From Streptococcus parasanguinis (GTDB lineage Bacteria > Bacillota > Bacilli > Lactobacillales > Streptococcaceae), in contig NZ_CABFMD010000013.1 of assembly GCF_901875555.1 (NCBI RefSeq), positions 1-18,064 of the forward strand: 18,064 bases of DNA, in the 5' to 3' direction. The position numbers were made by a program, and so were the translations under genes. The first letter of the stretch is position 1, and each line of letters opens with the position of its first letter. The notes beneath the pieces were generated by a model. The model was not told where the DNA came from. It was given only the letters and a program-made list of their open reading frames with translations, and made no database searches. Shown here one piece after another: positions 1 through 6,925 of the stretch.

Positions 1-161
1 GAAGCGACGTGAGGGCTATAGCGTAACATGAAATTAGCCTATAAGGCGCAACCGAGCTTAGAGATATTGATCCTGAGGAGCGAAGCGACGTGAGGGCTAT
101 AGCGTGAAATGAAAAAGCCTGTAAGGCGCAACCGAACTTAGAGATATTGATCCTGAGGAGC
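1..161. repeat. 80/81-bp tandem repeat, two copies, probably cut by the window edge
   Basis: Copy 1 is 1-81 and copy 2 is 82-161. Both begin GAAGCGACGTGAGGGCTATA and end GATATTGATCCTGAGGAGC. Copy 2 differs by a handful of substitutions and a one-base deletion near 115. After 161 the sequence diverges at once, so the array ends there. It may extend left of base 1. No frame reads through a copy without a stop, so it is not a coding repeat. It does not match BOX or RUP elements as I remember them. Its function is unknown. Confidence 0.75.
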
Positions 162-280
162 ACGGTGAAACTCACAGCCTGCGATCGATGGATCATTGCT
201 TTTTAGAAGAGAATAAGAGGATCATGCAAACGATTGCTATTGCGTCGTTGCTTGATTTGTGAAAATTCAAAATTTAAAGA

Positions 281-295
281 ATGAAAACGTTTTAA
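281..295 (+). promoter_or_regulatory. cre-like CcpA operator upstream of pgi
   Basis: ATGAAAACGTTTTAA fits the catabolite-responsive element consensus WTGNAANCGNWNNCW except at the C near the end. It has the central CG and a palindromic AAAACGTTTT core. It ends 13 bp before the -35 box of the pgi promoter. Sites just upstream of -35 are often activating for CcpA in Firmicutes, so glucose-dependent activation of pgi is a reasonable inference, not shown here. Confidence 0.5.
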
Positions 296-308
296 AGATC
301 TATTTCCC

Positions 309-337
309 TTGATTAAATCCGTGTAAAGCGATATCAT
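309..337 (+). promoter_or_regulatory. pgi sigma-A promoter
   Basis: The -35 box is TTGATT (309-314) and the -10 box is TATCAT (332-337), with a 17-bp spacer. Transcription would start near 344, giving a short leader of about 20 nt before the pgi ATG at 366. Confidence 0.65.
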
Positions 338-365
338 AGAGGAGAACAAAATTTGGAGGAATAAC

Positions 366-1715
366 ATGTCTCATATTAAATTTGATTACTCAAAAGTTTT
401 GGGTAAATTTGTTGCCCCACATGAAGTGGAATATATGCAACCACAAGTGACTGCAGCTGATGAATTGATCCGTAAAGGAACTGGTGCTGGTAGTGACTTC
501 CTAGGTTGGTTGGACCTTCCTGAAAACTATGACCGCGAAGAATTTGACCGCATCTTGAAAGCTGCTGAACAAATCAAAGCAGACAGCGATGTTTTGGTCG
601 TGATCGGTATCGGTGGATCATACCTTGGAGCGAAAGCTGCCATTGACTTCTTGAACCACCACTTTGCAAACTTGCAAACAAAAGAAGAACGCAAAGCGCC
701 ACAAATCCTTTACGCTGGAAACTCCATCTCATCTACTTACCTTGCTGACTTGGTAGAGTATGTTTCAGATAAAGATTTCTCAGTCAACGTGATTTCTAAA
801 TCAGGTACAACAACTGAACCAGCGATCGCTTTCCGTGTCTTCAAAGAACTCTTGGTGAAGAAATATGGTCAAGAAGAAGCTAACAAACGGATCTATGCAA
901 CAACTGACCGTGCCAAAGGTGCTGTAAAGGTGGAAGCAGATGCCAATGGTTGGGAAACATTTGTAGTTCCAGATGATATCGGTGGACGCTTCTCAGTCTT
1001 GACACCAGTTGGATTGCTTCCAATTGCTGCATCAGGTGCTGATATCAAAGCCCTTATGGAAGGTGCGAATGCAGCCCGTAAAGAATACACTTCAGACAAA
1101 CTTTCTGAAAACGAAGCATACCAATACGCAGCTGTTCGTAACATCCTTTACCGTAAAGGTTATGCTACTGAAATCTTGGTCAACTACGAGCCATCCCTTC
1201 AATACTTCTCAGAATGGTGGAAACAATTGGCTGGTGAGTCAGAAGGAAAAGACCAAAAAGGTATTTACCCAACTTCAGCTAACTTCTCAACAGACTTGCA
1301 CTCATTGGGTCAATTTATCCAAGAAGGAACTCGTATCATGTTTGAAACTGTTGTCCGTGTAGACAAACCACGTAAGAACGTGATCATCCCTACCTTGGAA
1401 GAAGACCTTGACGGACTTGGTTACCTTCAAGGAAAAGACGTTGACTTCGTTAACAAAAAAGCAACAGACGGTGTTCTTCTTGCCCACACTGACGGTGACG
1501 TGCCAAACATGTACGTAACTCTTCCTGAGCAAGATGCCTTCACTCTTGGTTACACTATCTACTTCTTCGAATTGGCCATCGCCCTTTCAGGTTACTTGAA
1601 CGCGATCAACCCATTTGACCAACCGGGTGTAGAAGCTTATAAGAAAAACATGTTTGCCCTTCTTGGTAAACCAGGATTTGAAGAACTTGGAGCAGAACTC
1701 AACGCTCGTCTTTAA
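366..1715 (+). CDS. pgi: Glucose-6-phosphate isomerase
   Basis: This cytoplasmic enzyme interconverts glucose 6-phosphate and fructose 6-phosphate at the top of glycolysis. The 449-aa product has the usual length of Gram-positive Pgi. Visible motifs are the sugar-phosphate (SIS) segments [14 protein letters not shown] and [15 protein letters not shown] signature 1 ([14 protein letters not shown]), the active-site stretch [10 protein letters not shown], and signature 2 near the C-terminus ([18 protein letters not shown]). The start is fixed by GGAGGA five bases upstream. The gene has its own promoter, a cre-like box before it and a hairpin terminator right after it, so it is monocistronic. Its neighbours on the right are unrelated membrane proteins. 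Identification is secure. Confidence 0.98.
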   Translation: MSHIKFDYSKVLGKFVAPHEVEYMQPQVTAADELIRKGTGAGSDFLGWLDLPENYDREEFDRILKAAEQIKADSDVLVVIGIGGSYLGAKAAIDFLNHHFANLQTKEERKAPQILYAGNSISSTYLADLVEYVSDKDFSVNVISKSGTTTEPAIAFRVFKELLVKKYGQEEANKRIYATTDRAKGAVKVEADANGWETFVVPDDIGGRFSVLTPVGLLPIAASGADIKALMEGANAARKEYTSDKLSENEAYQYAAVRNILYRKGYATEILVNYEPSLQYFSEWWKQLAGESEGKDQKGIYPTSANFSTDLHSLGQFIQEGTRIMFETVVRVDKPRKNVIIPTLEEDLDGLGYLQGKDVDFVNKKATDGVLLAHTDGDVPNMYVTLPEQDAFTLGYTIYFFELAIALSGYLNAINPFDQPGVEAYKKNMFALLGKPGFEELGAELNARL

Positions 1716-1724
1716 TCGATAGAC

Positions 1725-1753
1725 AAAACGATCTCGAAAGAGGTCGTTTTTTT
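1725..1753 (+). terminator. Rho-independent terminator of pgi
   Basis: Stem AAAACGATCTC (1725-1735), loop GAAA, stem GAGGTCGTTTT (1740-1750) with one G-T pair, running into seven T's. It lies ten bases after the pgi stop. Confidence 0.9.
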
Positions 1754-1780
1754 GTATCTATTTCCCTATTTAGTGATGAA

Positions 1781-1810
1781 TTGGCGCCATCAGCTGATTT
1801 ATGATATAGT
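1781..1810 (+). promoter_or_regulatory. Promoter of the P1-P2 unit
   Basis: TTGGCG (1781-1786), an 18-bp spacer and TATAGT (1805-1810), with TG one base before the -10 box (extended -10). The -10 region TATAGTAGAAG is the same as in the P3 promoter. Transcription would start near 1817, so the ORF's earlier in-frame ATG (1752) cannot be the start of P1. Confidence 0.6.
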
Positions 1811-1898
1811 AGAAGGAGCATTTTTATACTTTGTTCATCAAATGATTTTCACTCACTGTGATCGTCAAATGAGACAAAGAGAATCAAAAGGAGAGAGT

Positions 1899-2837
1899 AT
1901 GACTACAGAAGATAAACAGCCTTTTGCAGCAGCGGTAGAGGAGCAGATGCAAGAGACACCACAAGTAGAAGGACAGGTGAGAGGAGTTCAAACGCAGGGT
2001 CCTGCTCATCCATTGGAAGAATCAAATCCACAAATGCTTCCCCCTCAGTGGTCTTATCCAACTAAGCCAAAATACAATTGGAAAAAATTAGTACTATTTT
2101 CACTTTTAGCGCTTGTGATTAGTGGACTTTTAAGTGGTGTGAGTGGATATGTTTGGGGACAATCCTCTCAAACAAGTAAGGAGTCGCAACGATTCAAACG
2201 TTTAGAACGTGCAAAGACCGAAGCAAATGAAACGAAAGTAGGTTTTGTAACGGATAAAGAAAAGGTCATTTTTACTTGGACTTTCAAGGATCTTGGCTTG
2301 TTGAGTTACACCAATCGCGAAGGTTATGGTTTGACAGCAGATCAGATCGTGGAAGTCTATGGGTTAGCATCCAGTGTTGAATATAAAAAGAATGCAATGG
2401 ACCTTACTTGGAATGACTCAAAAGCTACTGAACATCAGAATTTGAGAATGAGATTTGAAGAAGTCGATGGCAATTATTATTTAAAAAGTGTGTCCGTGAC
2501 GGAATTAGATGAGTTGTATGATCATAAAAATCCAGAGGATGATGATAGCGACGATACCTCGAGCAATCGCGCCTTGACTAAAAAGGAATTTCGAAGTCTG
2601 AAAAAAGGAAACAAGCAGACAGGGCAAGGTGGGACAAGTTTATCTGAGTTTTTGAAAAAATATCGAAAAACCGTCGAAATTGGGACAGAGCTCAAAATAA
2701 CTTCCAATGGGGAAACATTTAAGTCTACACGTGTAGTGGCTACTGTACTCTGTGAGGTTGAAGGGGATTTTAAAGTTTTGAAATTTTTAGCACAACCTGA
2801 TGGAGAATTTCGTTATATTGGTGCGGAACTAAATTAA
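1899..2837 (+). CDS. P1: membrane-anchored protein with tandem BamE/BLIP-like domains (unknown function)
   Basis: I do not recognise a named family. The 312-aa product has an acidic, Gln/Pro-rich N-terminal tail of about 60 residues ending in a basic stretch (KPKYNWKK), then one membrane helix (about 62-86) with a Gly-rich end (SGVSGYVWG). By the positive-inside rule the C-terminal part is outside the cell. That part appears to hold two related domains. The first runs from FTWTFKDLGLL through ADQIVEVYGLASSV to NYYLKSV. The second runs from FRSLKKGNKQTGQGGTSLSE to FLAQPDGEFRYI. The pattern of an F..lk.G turn, a helix ending in kyG, and strands ending in dG.y.l recalls BamE/SmpA or BLIP-like folds (inference). 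The start is chosen at ATG 1899 because GGAG lies at 1890-1893 and the promoter at 1781-1810 lies inside the longer reading. P2 follows after 18 bp. Confidence 0.8.
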   Translation: MTTEDKQPFAAAVEEQMQETPQVEGQVRGVQTQGPAHPLEESNPQMLPPQWSYPTKPKYNWKKLVLFSLLALVISGLLSGVSGYVWGQSSQTSKESQRFKRLERAKTEANETKVGFVTDKEKVIFTWTFKDLGLLSYTNREGYGLTADQIVEVYGLASSVEYKKNAMDLTWNDSKATEHQNLRMRFEEVDGNYYLKSVSVTELDELYDHKNPEDDDSDDTSSNRALTKKEFRSLKKGNKQTGQGGTSLSEFLKKYRKTVEIGTELKITSNGETFKSTRVVATVLCEVEGDFKVLKFLAQPDGEFRYIGAELN

Positions 2838-2855
2838 GAGGAGGATAGAAGAGAG

Positions 2856-3671
2856 ATGAGTATAAATCAACCACAGGGACCCTTTGGTGTACCAGTAAAT
2901 CCTGGCCCTCAAAAAAGTGGAAGGGGCTTGTTTATTGGATGTGTGATTGGGTCAATTGTTTTAGGTTTGGTGATTGGTCTTATTTTTGGTCGCTCTTTTG
3001 GTGTGGAGGCCGTAACCAAGAAAGCTTATCCCCGTTTACATACCACTACAGATAGTACAGTCTCAAAACGCGATATATCTTCTCGCTATATAGACCCAAA
3101 AGAGACAGCATTTGATTGGGATATTTCAGATCTCGGAGGCCTGAAATTTGCCACCTACGATGACAAAGGCGATGCGATGTCTATTGAAGAGGTCGTGAAG
3201 AAGTATGGGAAAGCCTTACAAGGCACCTTTAATGGGACAACTGCTCAGTTAGAATGGGGTGAACTCAAAAGGGACGATGCAGATGAAGAAAGCACCGATT
3301 ATAAGACTGCTAGCGAGATGAATCTGACCTTTATGAAGATAGATGGTCATTATTACCTACGCAACCTGTATTTCTCGGAAGATTATGACACAGCGGATGC
3401 CAATCCGATGCTGACCGATGATTATGATAAATTGAAGGCGGGGGATCCTAAAACAGGGAAGGATGGAGTATCTTATAAAGAAGTGCTTAGTAGTAATACC
3501 CCATCCTCTATTTCGATAAGAGCTGATCAGGACTATAAAACCAAGGTCATAACGAATGAAATGGAAATCCGTTTTAAGTCATCTGGTTCAGATGAAGATG
3601 AATACAAATTAAAATTTATCCAGCAATCAGATGGAGATTATCGTTTGGCTTTAAAAGGAGACTCAGACTAG
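2856..3671 (+). CDS. P2: membrane-anchored paralogue of P1 (unknown function)
   Basis: The 271-aa product is a shorter version of P1. A 23-residue Pro/Gly-rich N-terminus is followed by a membrane helix (about 24-46, ending FGRSFG), a linker, and two domains. Domain 1 carries FDWDISDLGGLKF, SIEEVVKKYGKA and HYYLRNLYF. Domain 2 carries DDYDKLKAGDPKTGKDG, SYKEVL and LKFIQQSDGDYRL. The matching positions in P1 and P3 (Gd.tg.gGtsy.e.L, then F.q..dGdy.l) show common descent. It is encoded 18 bp after P1 with AGGAGG at 2839-2844, so P1 and P2 are one operon. The operon ends at the hairpin at 3725-3750. The extracellular half is rich in Asp and Glu. The function is unknown. Confidence 0.8.
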   Translation: MSINQPQGPFGVPVNPGPQKSGRGLFIGCVIGSIVLGLVIGLIFGRSFGVEAVTKKAYPRLHTTTDSTVSKRDISSRYIDPKETAFDWDISDLGGLKFATYDDKGDAMSIEEVVKKYGKALQGTFNGTTAQLEWGELKRDDADEESTDYKTASEMNLTFMKIDGHYYLRNLYFSEDYDTADANPMLTDDYDKLKAGDPKTGKDGVSYKEVLSSNTPSSISIRADQDYKTKVITNEMEIRFKSSGSDEDEYKLKFIQQSDGDYRLALKGDSD

Positions 3672-4010
3672 GAGGAAAATAGGGCTTCGAAAAGGAAGAG
3701 TCCCTGTATTCTCGTTTGTATCCTAACGACTTCGCATGAGGTCGTTTTTTATTCGCAAAACAGTTTCATAAATTTTCCCCTTAGATCCAATTATAAAAAA
3801 TAATAAGTAGTTGTTAATCTCTATCATTTGGTAATCTCATTGCTAAACTACTGATAATATAGGGGTTCTAGAGGAAGAAAAGTTGCTGACATGGATTTTA
3901 TACTCAAATCATCTAATATAAAAAGTTATTTGAACATAAAAGTTGTCATTTGTCGTTTCATATTATAGAATGTAAAACGAATGAAAACAATTGAAAAAGG
4001 AATGGAAATT
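3672..4010. other. Intergenic region between P2 and the LPXTG gene
   Basis: About 340 bp that are AT-rich after the P2 terminator. Two weak promoter candidates for the downstream gene are visible: an extended -10 TGATAATAT at 3852-3860 without a good -35, and TTGTCA (3943-3948) with TATAGA (3964-3969) at a short 15-bp spacing. No credible ORF was seen. AAGGA at 3997-4001 serves the ATG at 4011. Confidence 0.5.
3725..3750 (+). terminator. Rho-independent terminator of P1-P2
   Basis: Stem AACGACTTC (3725-3733), loop GCAT, stem GAGGTCGTT (3738-3746) with one T-G pair, then a run of T's to 3750. The arm GAGGTCGTTTT is the same as in the pgi terminator. Confidence 0.85.
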
Positions 4011-4895
4011 ATGAAAAAGAACTTGGCTAAATTCTTGTTGCTCTCTTCTATGCTTGCTGGAATGGCTGTTGCTCACCCAGTATCTGCAAATTCAAAAGCT
4101 GCGATTTATGAGTACAAAAATGGTCAACTAGACCTTGTTCAAAAACCAACATATGAAGGTTTCGAATCGGATCAGCTTTCTTTGAAATTGAAAACAGGTC
4201 GTGTCGATGTAGAGGGAGCGCGTGGAGGCAAGAAAGAAAGTGCGCATGATGCAGGTGCCTACCAATTTGCATTGATCTACAAATCTGAAGCTGGTGAAGA
4301 AGAGACAGTTGCTAAAGGTCAAAATGCCGCGGATGGGACGATTGAGTTTGATGATGTGGATCTCTCTGGACTAAATTCGGGAACGGTTAAACTCTATATT
4401 CGTCAAACCACAAAAGATGATGGTCGCTTTAAACAGTTGGACAATGGAGAAGGGGAAGTAACAGTGTCCCTTGCTTACGATGGGTCCGGACGCTTGATCG
4501 TGGATTCACTTGAAAGTTCAAATCCAATTTATCGTAATTTCATTGCAGGCTATAACGGTTCTGAGACAGGAGGATCAACTTCACCAAGTACAACAAGACC
4601 TTCCTCTAGCTCAAGTAGCTCATCTTTAAATTCAAGTAGCTCAAGTAGTTCGTCTTCTAGCTCAAGTAGCTCATCGAGCTCATCTTCAATTATCTCATCT
4701 TCAAGCACCTCAAGTTCGACTTCTTCATCGGGCTCAATCTCTTCTAGTTCTTCCTCAAATTCAAGTGACTCAAGCAAATCTGTCGTTGGTCGCTTATTGC
4801 CAAAAACAGGTCAAGAAACAGGCGTTGTTTTAGCAACATTGGGCTTGCTCTCGCTTGCAGGGATTGCGATTGTCTCCCTTCGCAAGAAATTTTAA
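4011..4895 (+). CDS. Serine-rich LPXTG cell-wall protein with an isopeptide-type domain
   Basis: The 294-aa precursor has all the parts of a sortase substrate: a signal peptide (1-26, cleavage likely after HPVSA), a folded domain (about 30-180), a serine-rich stalk (188-257, almost all Ser with few Thr, Asn, Ile), the sorting signal LPKTG (263-267), a hydrophobic helix and the tail RKKF. The folded domain (YQFALIYKS, AADGTIEFDDVDL, GTVKLYIRQ, RLIVDSLES, IYRNFI) follows the strand order of streptococcal pilin isopeptide-linkage domains such as those in the adhesin at the right end of this window. The Glu expected in the Y.v.E strand is Gln here (Q132). ATG 4011 is preferred over 3981 and 4002 because AAGGA lies at 3997-4001 and the signal peptide then begins MKKN. 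The likely role is a short surface display protein, and the ligand is unknown. It is flanked by terminators, so monocistronic. Confidence 0.9.
   Translation: MKKNLAKFLLLSSMLAGMAVAHPVSANSKAAIYEYKNGQLDLVQKPTYEGFESDQLSLKLKTGRVDVEGARGGKKESAHDAGAYQFALIYKSEAGEEETVAKGQNAADGTIEFDDVDLSGLNSGTVKLYIRQTTKDDGRFKQLDNGEGEVTVSLAYDGSGRLIVDSLESSNPIYRNFIAGYNGSETGGSTSPSTTRPSSSSSSSSLNSSSSSSSSSSSSSSSSSSSIISSSSTSSSTSSSGSISSSSSSNSSDSSKSVVGRLLPKTGQETGVVLATLGLLSLAGIAIVSLRKKF
4571..4782 (+). repeat. Serine-codon low-complexity repeat (TCA/AGT/AGC/TCT)
   Basis: This is the DNA behind the serine stalk, built from shuffled TCAAGTAGC, TCATCT and TCAAGT units. Such tracts change length easily by slippage or recombination, so stalk length probably varies between strains. 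On the minus strand the same tract gives a spurious Glu/Leu-rich open frame that should not be annotated. Confidence 0.8.
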
Positions 4896-4906
4896 GATCA
4901 GTTTCT

Positions 4907-4936
4907 AAAAGGTCGGATATCTCTCCGATCTTTTTT
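4907..4936 (+). terminator. Rho-independent terminator of the LPXTG gene
   Basis: Stem AAAAGGTCGGA (4907-4917), loop TATCTC, stem TCCGATCTTTT (4924-4934) with one G-T pair, ending in a run of six T's. It begins eleven bases after the stop. Confidence 0.85.
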
Positions 4937-4954
4937 AGTCCATCAAGATAGGAG

Positions 4955-4983
4955 TTGGTCCCTGCTTGGTTTTATGTTATAGT
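4955..4983 (+). promoter_or_regulatory. Promoter of P3
   Basis: TTGGTC (4955-4960), a 17-bp spacer and TATAGT (4978-4983), with an extended -10 TG at 4975-4976. The sequence TATAGTAGAAG matches the P1 promoter, suggesting the two units are expressed alike. Confidence 0.65.
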
Positions 4984-5013
4984 AGAAGAGAAGAATAAAA
5001 AGGAGAAATCGAA

Positions 5014-6105
5014 ATGTCCGAGAAAGATCAAGAACAATTTATGAAACAGACTCCCTTAGATGGAACATCCCATTTTGATGTGGCTGCGCCAGCCTTTGTC
5101 CCAAAAGAAGAAGTAGAAGACTTGGAAGTTCCAGAAGTTAGTGGCCTTTCAGCAACGGAGACGAAAGCAATGGAAGAAGAAGCAAACGAGCCAGCTGTGT
5201 CTGAAACGGTGGAGCTTCCAAAGGTGGATGAAGCGACTGTTGAAGAAAATCCAGCTGTAGTTGCTGCTCCCCAACCGACTCCTCCATTCCAACCTGCGCC
5301 TGAAGCTCCTCAAAACATAGCAGCTCAACCAGTTAGTCCGCAAACAGCCCCTCTTCCTGGAACAAATATTTCACAAGCACCTATCCCCCCTGTCAGAAAA
5401 CCGATGGATCCTGCGGACAAGAAGGCGATTCGTTTTGCCCTTGGGATTTTAGTGGGTCTTCTTATCGGAGGAGTCAGTGGCTATTTGATTGGTCATGCCA
5501 GCCCGAGCACTAGTCCCTCAAAAAAATATGCTTCTACCTGGTCAAGCGACCATTCTGATTCTACTTCCACGATCGATTTGGATCAATTGACCGCAGAAGA
5601 CGCGGAAGCTGATTTTAGCTGGAAACAGTCTGATATCGAGCAACTTCAGTTTTTAACAGGAAGTGATGCTGGGGAGACTCCTGAGGAAATGATTGAAGCT
5701 TATGGGAAAGCTAGCTCCGTTCAATTTGAAAGTGGAGAATTGAAATTATTTTGGGATGATAACTCTTATAATAAAGAGGTCAAAGCGACTTACTCTAAGA
5801 AAGGGAAAGAATTCCAGCTTGTCAAATTTGAATTTAATCAATTTGGGAAAAATCTTACGGTTGAGGATAACTTTGCAGATGGGTTCAAGGTTGGAGATAG
5901 TGAGACTGGTGCTGGAGGGACCTCTTACAAAGAGCTTTTAGAAAAATACGGTGATGCAGTCAATCTGACGGTGAGTTCATCTGATGATTCAGACGAGATA
6001 GAATTGGTCATGGACTTCCAAAAGAAAAATAGGGACTACGTGGATTTGAGCTTTATTCGCCAAGAAAATGGAGATTTCCTCTTGAGCAGTAAAGACAGCT
6101 ACTAA
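5014..6105 (+). CDS. P3: membrane-anchored paralogue with long acidic/Pro-rich cytoplasmic tail (unknown function)
   Basis: The 363-aa product starts at an ATG eight bases after AAGGAG (5000-5005). Residues 1-137 are an acidic region that becomes Pro/Ala/Gln-rich, probably disordered and cytoplasmic. A basic stretch (RKPMDPADKKAIR) precedes the membrane helix (138-160), which ends GGVSGYLIG, nearly the same as in P1 (SGVSGYVWG). A Ser/Thr linker follows, then two domains. Domain 1 has DFSWKQSDIEQL, EEMIEAYGKASS and FQLVKFEFNQF. Domain 2 has FKVGDSETGAGGTSYKELL, EKYGDAVN and FIRQENGDFLL. Domain 2 is the closest match to P1 and P2. Transcribed alone, between its own promoter and terminator. Function is unknown. 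The ordered layout suggests a cytoplasmic interaction tail joined to an external sensing or binding module (inference). Confidence 0.85.
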   Translation: MSEKDQEQFMKQTPLDGTSHFDVAAPAFVPKEEVEDLEVPEVSGLSATETKAMEEEANEPAVSETVELPKVDEATVEENPAVVAAPQPTPPFQPAPEAPQNIAAQPVSPQTAPLPGTNISQAPIPPVRKPMDPADKKAIRFALGILVGLLIGGVSGYLIGHASPSTSPSKKYASTWSSDHSDSTSTIDLDQLTAEDAEADFSWKQSDIEQLQFLTGSDAGETPEEMIEAYGKASSVQFESGELKLFWDDNSYNKEVKATYSKKGKEFQLVKFEFNQFGKNLTVEDNFADGFKVGDSETGAGGTSYKELLEKYGDAVNLTVSSSDDSDEIELVMDFQKKNRDYVDLSFIRQENGDFLLSSKDSY

Positions 6106-6118
6106 ACGGATCAGACAA

Positions 6119-6142
6119 GAAAGAGGCAAGCGCCTCTTTTTT
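6119..6142 (+). terminator. Rho-independent terminator of P3
   Basis: Perfect stem AAAGAGGC (6120-6127) and GCCTCTTT (6132-6139) with loop AAGC, then T's to 6142. It lies 14 bases after the P3 stop. Confidence 0.9.
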
Positions 6143-6152
6143 GGGATAAGAC

Positions 6153-6181
6153 GAGACAAATACGCTAATTTTCTATACAAT
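6153..6181 (+). promoter_or_regulatory. Candidate promoter of the P4-P7 unit
   Basis: GAGACA (6153-6158), a 17-bp spacer and TACAAT (6176-6181). The -35 box is weak, with two mismatches to TTGACA. It follows directly after the P3 terminator and precedes P4 by about 40 bp. Confidence 0.5.
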
Positions 6182-6221
6182 AGAAAGAGTTTGAATAGAA
6201 AGAGCATGAAGGATGGAAGAA

Positions 6222-6920
6222 ATGAAACAGTGGATAGAACATCATAAGCGGATCCTCCAAAAAGCTGCAAGTGCTTTGCTGGCTTTTATGGTTGGTGTTT
6301 GCTTGGTGTTTATGATTCATCCAGTGAAAACCTTGCCCAAAGATCGCTTGTTGAGTTTGTCTCGCATGCACGAAGACAGCCAGAAATTTGTTGCTTCTTC
6401 TTCAAAAGAGCCGGCTCTAGAAGACTTGTTGTCATTGGAGCTTGCGAGGGAAGAAGGAAAGACACAAAAAAATTGGGTGACTTTGTCTGCATTCGTCAAA
6501 AAATTTGGAAAAGCAGCGAGTTTTACACAAGAAGATACGAGTTTTGGAGCGCAAGTCCAGCTAGGCTATGGGACTCCTGTGCAGGGGATTCATCCTTATA
6601 CCATAGAATTTCAAAGGCAGGATGATACCTTTTATTTGAGCTCGATTCAAGGATTTGCGCCCAAGTCGGCTCACTATCAGAGCAAAAAGAATTTAAAATT
6701 GGCAGATTTTACAGGCTATAAGCCTTTGGATGGAAAAAAGGAAAAGGGAACGTCTGTAGAAGAAGTCTTGAAAAAATCAGGTCTTCCCAATTCTCTTAGT
6801 TTGACTTCTGCAAAGGACAAGCAAGTCTTAGCCTTGTCTTATCAGGTGACAGATGGTATGGTCTCTTTGACCTTTGAACGTGACCAGAGTGGTCAGTATC
6901 ATTTGACGAAGAAGGGGTGA
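6222..6920 (+). CDS. P4: short-tailed membrane-anchored paralogue (unknown function)
   Basis: The 232-aa product is the first gene of a four-gene unit. It has almost no cytoplasmic tail: MKQWIEHHKR then a membrane helix (about 12-32). Domain 1 carries LSAFVKKFGKAAS and FYLSSIQGF. Domain 2 carries LADFTGYKPLDGKKEKGTSVEEVLKKSGLPNSLSL and FERDQSGQYHL, again the F..yk..dg...Gts.eevL.k.G.p pattern. ATG 6222 is preferred over ATG 6213 because AAGGA (6209-6213) lies eight bases before it, and because P5 then starts in register (MKQW against MIEW). P5 follows within a few bases, so the two are probably translationally coupled. The function is unknown. Confidence 0.8.
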   Translation: MKQWIEHHKRILQKAASALLAFMVGVCLVFMIHPVKTLPKDRLLSLSRMHEDSQKFVASSSKEPALEDLLSLELAREEGKTQKNWVTLSAFVKKFGKAASFTQEDTSFGAQVQLGYGTPVQGIHPYTIEFQRQDDTFYLSSIQGFAPKSAHYQSKKNLKLADFTGYKPLDGKKEKGTSVEEVLKKSGLPNSLSLTSAKDKQVLALSYQVTDGMVSLTFERDQSGQYHLTKKG

Positions 6921-6925
6921 AGCAA

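Larger units (their letters stand above)
162..365 (+). promoter_or_regulatory. pgi upstream region
   Basis: About 200 bp lie between the tandem repeat and pgi. No open frame of useful size was seen. The interpretable parts are a cre-like box (281-295), a sigma-A promoter (309-337) and the ribosome binding site GGAGGA at 355-360, five bases before the pgi ATG. No clear terminator for an upstream gene is visible. Confidence 0.5.

Noticed and set aside
1..161. CRISPR or coding tandem repeat
   Set aside because: The units are contiguous without spacers, and all frames contain stops.
1752..1898. N-terminal 49-codon extension of P1
   Set aside because: It starts within the pgi terminator T-tract and spans the P1 promoter (1781-1810). 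The ATG at 1899 has a proper ribosome binding site.
4550..4777. Minus-strand Glu/Leu-rich open frame opposite the LPXTG gene
   Set aside because: It is the complement of the serine-codon repeat. Low complexity alone keeps the frame open, with no ribosome binding site or promoter.
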